NCBI RefSeq assembly: GCF_040954835.1 | Contig: NC_090711.1 | Coordinates: forward strand, 17,355,001 to 17,419,000 | DNA: 64,000 nucleotides | Direction of reading: 5' to 3' | Origin: Lepisosteus oculatus | Lineage: Eukaryota; Chordata; Actinopteri; Semionotiformes; Lepisosteidae | Notes under the pieces: generated by a model | Told to the model about the DNA's origin: nothing | Seen by the model: only the letters and a program-made list of their open reading frames with translations | The model's database searches: none | Shown here: positions 61,021-64,000 of the stretch, piece after piece | How the letters are laid out: every line of letters starts with the position of its first letter | Position numbering within the stretch: position 1 is the first letter of the stretch | Made by a program: the position numbers and the translations under genes

Positions 61021-62450
61021 TATTATATCCACTTTCTTTGTAAACATCTGCATCAATTTATTTTATCATTTTTATATATCACCATGTGTTCCACCAGTTT
61101 ATTTAATTCAGTTAAAAAATACTTTTATTCATCCCAGTGGAGCAATTAAACACAAGTCTTTATTATAACAAAGTGGTATTAAAAAGACCACTGAAACTTA
61201 ACTATAATAACATATCTGATCATTGTTAACAATATAAATGTATTAATAATAAATAATCATTTCAAACATTTTGTATTTTGTTCAGGGTAATTTGTTGTCT
61301 CCAGTTTCCATAGCCTTTGCTTTCTTATTAAAATGTCTATTTATGAGACACCATGTTTCAGATGTCAATAACTTTGCAAACAAATGACACAGAGCCTTTA
61401 AACCACAGGTATTTTAGTGATCTTCATTTGCGAAAATTTTCACAATTTTTATTTAAATAACATCTAGTACTTGGTTGCATTTTTAGAAACCTTAGCTTGA
61501 ATGAAGCGGATCCCAGGTGTAAGCAAGTTCATAACGCGAGAATTACAGTGCAATTCAAAAGCTGCTATACTGTATGTGAAACACCTGACCTTATAAAGCA
61601 GAATAACACAAACTCATTGGGTTCAACCCTTCTTTAATTTGTGAACCTCTTTCTGTATTTTCTGTTTTGACTCAGATAAGAATGAACTAGATATGAAATT
61701 CTGTTGACAGGAGGAAAGATGTTCTGTGCTCAATAGCTTGATCACCACAGCACACATTAAGCTACATTTTTATGCATCAATCGAAGCATTCTGAAGTCTC
61801 TCAAAAACATAAAAAATGTAATATTATACGGTATGGCATAATGGGCAACTGATTCTTTCATATTTTAAATAAGAAACAATGACATGTCACCGCCTAACTT
61901 AGACATTGACTTTAAGAGCTATAAAAAAACAGGTTTAAATTTTCTCACTTTTTATGTGAGAAAAAGGGGTGATTTTTCTTCCTTGTGATCAGCTTACAAT
62001 CTTTGTGTGAGCTGTAGGTTTTTCACTTTTTAATTAAACTTTTAATCAGTTTTAAATTAATAAAAGTCAAAACAATTTACAACTTGTTGTGTATCTTAAT
62101 AAAGAGCCGTTTTTATATTCTTTTAACTATTTTATTGACTACACAGATCACGCCCTTACACCATTTATTCCCGCCTTCTACTCTCTCGTTCTGTTGTCTC
62201 GCGATGTCTACTCACTATACTACACCCCTTCCTTTGTTATTTTTAAAGTCCATAACTTTTCCATACAATTGTAACAATTCTATATCAACACACAGTAAGC
62301 GGTTATTAACTATTACAACAAAATGTATGTAAAACCTTCCATTTCTATTCAACACATTCAACTTTTTTTTTACAACTATTTCTATGCGAACCAAATTTTA
62401 GTTCAATATCTACTTAAGTCACTTCTAAATATCACCTCATTTCTAGAAGT
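61021..62450. other. AT-rich interval without supported genes
   Basis: No exon, RNA gene or clear repeat border found. 61670-61720 weakly resembles the direct repeat inside 39359-41939. Short open frames around 62089-62332 look non-coding. Confidence 0.4.
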
Positions 62451-64000
62451 CTAAGCAACATCTACATAGATAACACAAACAAAATAGGGCAATTTAACAT
62501 TTGGAGAGCTAGGAAAGTCCTGTATTTTAAACTGTCTCTGTAACGAGCCGGTTTCCTGATAACCCTGCCACTTCTGGTTGTTACTTCACTTCTGGGTAAA
62601 GTTACTGGCTCTCCTACGGATGTACTCTCCACTGTCTGAGGACTCGGCACTTCCTGCACATCAGAGAGTCCTGTATTCTCAGCTTTTTTTGTTTCTGCAG
62701 ATTCAAAATCAAGATCCAATGGAGTAGCGTGTCAAAGATGTTTTACATTTCTCATTATTTTTGAGCCATCTTTCACATTCACTAACTCAAAAGAGTTACA
62801 AGAGGTGTTTCTTAATAACACATAACGAGTGTCTTTGAACTTGGTATCCAATTTACTGTTGTCTAGGCCAGCCACAAACACTACATCACCGATCTTGAAG
62901 TTGTGATCCCTTGCTCGATTTGTCTAGTCTGCATATAATTTCATTTTGTGTGTGTACTCCTCATGATGTCTATGGATATCTTGTCTTTTGACTGTCCCTC
63001 GGCTCTTCTTCTTTCTTTTCCACGTTTGATAGTTTAGTCCAGATATCACGTCCAAAGATAAGATTAGCTGGGGTTTCTCCAGATGCCCTGTGAGGTGTTG
63101 ATCTATAAGCCAGCAGAATCTTAGGGAGTTCCTCTCTCCATTTTTGTCCTTCTTTCACAGCTGCTCTCAAGGCCCTTTTCAGGTATCTGTGAAATCTTTC
63201 AATTTTGCCATTACTTCTCGGATAGGAAGGTGATGCACGGATGTGTTTAATTCCACAGTTAGTTGAAATGATTCAAACATCTGTCCTATGAATTGCCTGC
63301 CATTATCTGTTACTACCTCTAGTGGATAACCAAATCGTGCAAAGATGTTCATCAGCTCTCTAATAACTGTGGCTGAAGATATGTCTGATACAACAACCGC
63401 CTCAGGGTAAGAAGTATAATAGTCTATGACAGTCAATATGTTTTCATTCTAAATGGGACCTACCAGGTCAATGCCCAATTTTGTCCAAGGCCTTGGTGGT
63501 AATTCAAGTGGTTGGAGAGGTTGACCCTCCTGCATTGGCTGATTCAACACACAAGTGGAACAGTTCCTGACTAGTCTTTCAACATCACTGTCCATGTTGG
63601 GCCAGTAAAATTTGCTTCTCAGGTACTGTTTTGTACGAACCACACCCTGATGTGTCTCATGTGCTATTTTCAATGCTTGTCTGATTTTTGTTTTAGGTAA
63701 CACAATCCTCTGTCCTCTTAAAAGCAGTCCATCATATGTAGATAACTCCAACCTTTACCTGTGATATGGCTGCAGTTCTTCTGGAATTGGAATAGGCCAT
63801 TGTCCTTTTTCCACTATGGACATCAACAATTTCAATGTGTCATCTTCATTTGTTGCTTGCTTAAGTTCCTCAAGTGTCAGTGCATGCAGTTCATAAGTGC
63901 TGATTGAAAGCACTCTATCAACATAGGTGTCTACATAACCAGTGTCTTCTGTGTCTGGTTAAGGAAGACGTGACAATGAGTCTGCGACATTGGTTTTCCC
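62450..64000 (-). mobile_element. Decayed Ty3/gypsy-like LTR retrotransposon: RNase H end, integrase, C-terminal tail
   Basis: Read from the right edge on the minus strand, the pieces are in pol order. They are the end of RNase H (NVADSLSRL near 63970), an integrase HHCC zinc-binding domain (HETHQG, then CSTC; 63751-63449), the DDE core with TDNGRQF (63436-63179), a post-core block (LLAYRSTPHRASGETPANLI; 63170-62970), and a basic C-terminal tail (RSGRVIRKPARYRD; 62719-62462). Stops and frameshifts separate them, so it is dead. The downstream LTR was not recognised and the upstream part is outside the window. Confidence 0.82.

Overview
The window is vertebrate, most likely ray-finned fish, genomic DNA. 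It has introns with GT-AG boundaries, vertebrate gene families, and a fish-type repeat load: Penelope-like elements, L2/CR1-group LINEs, hAT, Ty3/gypsy, tRNA-derived SINEs and microsatellites. I cannot fix the species. The repeats would fit a non-teleost ray-finned fish, but that is a guess.

Layout. (1) About 1-12.9 kb, minus strand: the first five coding exons of an arachidonate-lipoxygenase (ALOX) family gene; the rest lies beyond the left edge. Its introns hold a head-to-head pair of Penelope-like fragments, SINEs and a fragment of a TIR transposon. (2) 14.2-29.9 kb, plus strand: a complete nine-exon cytochrome P450 family 2 gene (CYP2J-like, 500 codons, canonical CYP2 exon lengths and all P450 signature motifs). 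It is divergent from the ALOX gene across 1.4 kb. Intron 3 carries a 1.07-kb TIR transposon and intron 6 a 6.6-kb antisense LINE. (3) 30-47.8 kb: a repeat-rich spacer with long-TIR (foldback-like) transposons, an LTR remnant with a primer-binding site, and an L2-type LINE containing a hAT element with a perfect 8-bp target duplication. (4) 47.9-53.9 kb, minus strand: a second CYP2J-like copy with exons 2-9 only, made a pseudogene by loss of exon 1 and 2-bp indels in exons 2 and 9. (5) 57.5-58.0 kb, plus strand: a TATA box, a probable non-coding exon and a first coding exon with signal peptide of a VWA7-like gene. (6) 58-64 kb: repeats and a decayed Ty3/gypsy retrotransposon on the minus strand.

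The main structural result is that 15,026-56,053 is one imperfect palindrome of about 41 kb. Its two arms carry the two CYP2 copies tail to tail. The axis lies inside a foldback-like transposon (39,359-41,939) whose flanks are inverted copies of each other. The outer end of the derived arm breaks inside a tRNA-like segment of another transposon copy, with 9 bp of microhomology. Several insertions are present in only one arm, giving an internal relative chronology.

Functionally, ALOX and CYP2J-type enzymes both oxygenate polyunsaturated fatty acids such as arachidonate, so the left half is a divergent pair of eicosanoid-type genes. The second CYP2 copy should not make a working enzyme. Regulation is only weakly visible: TATA-like boxes before the ALOX and VWA7-like starts, and a hairpin MITE between ALOX and CYP2.
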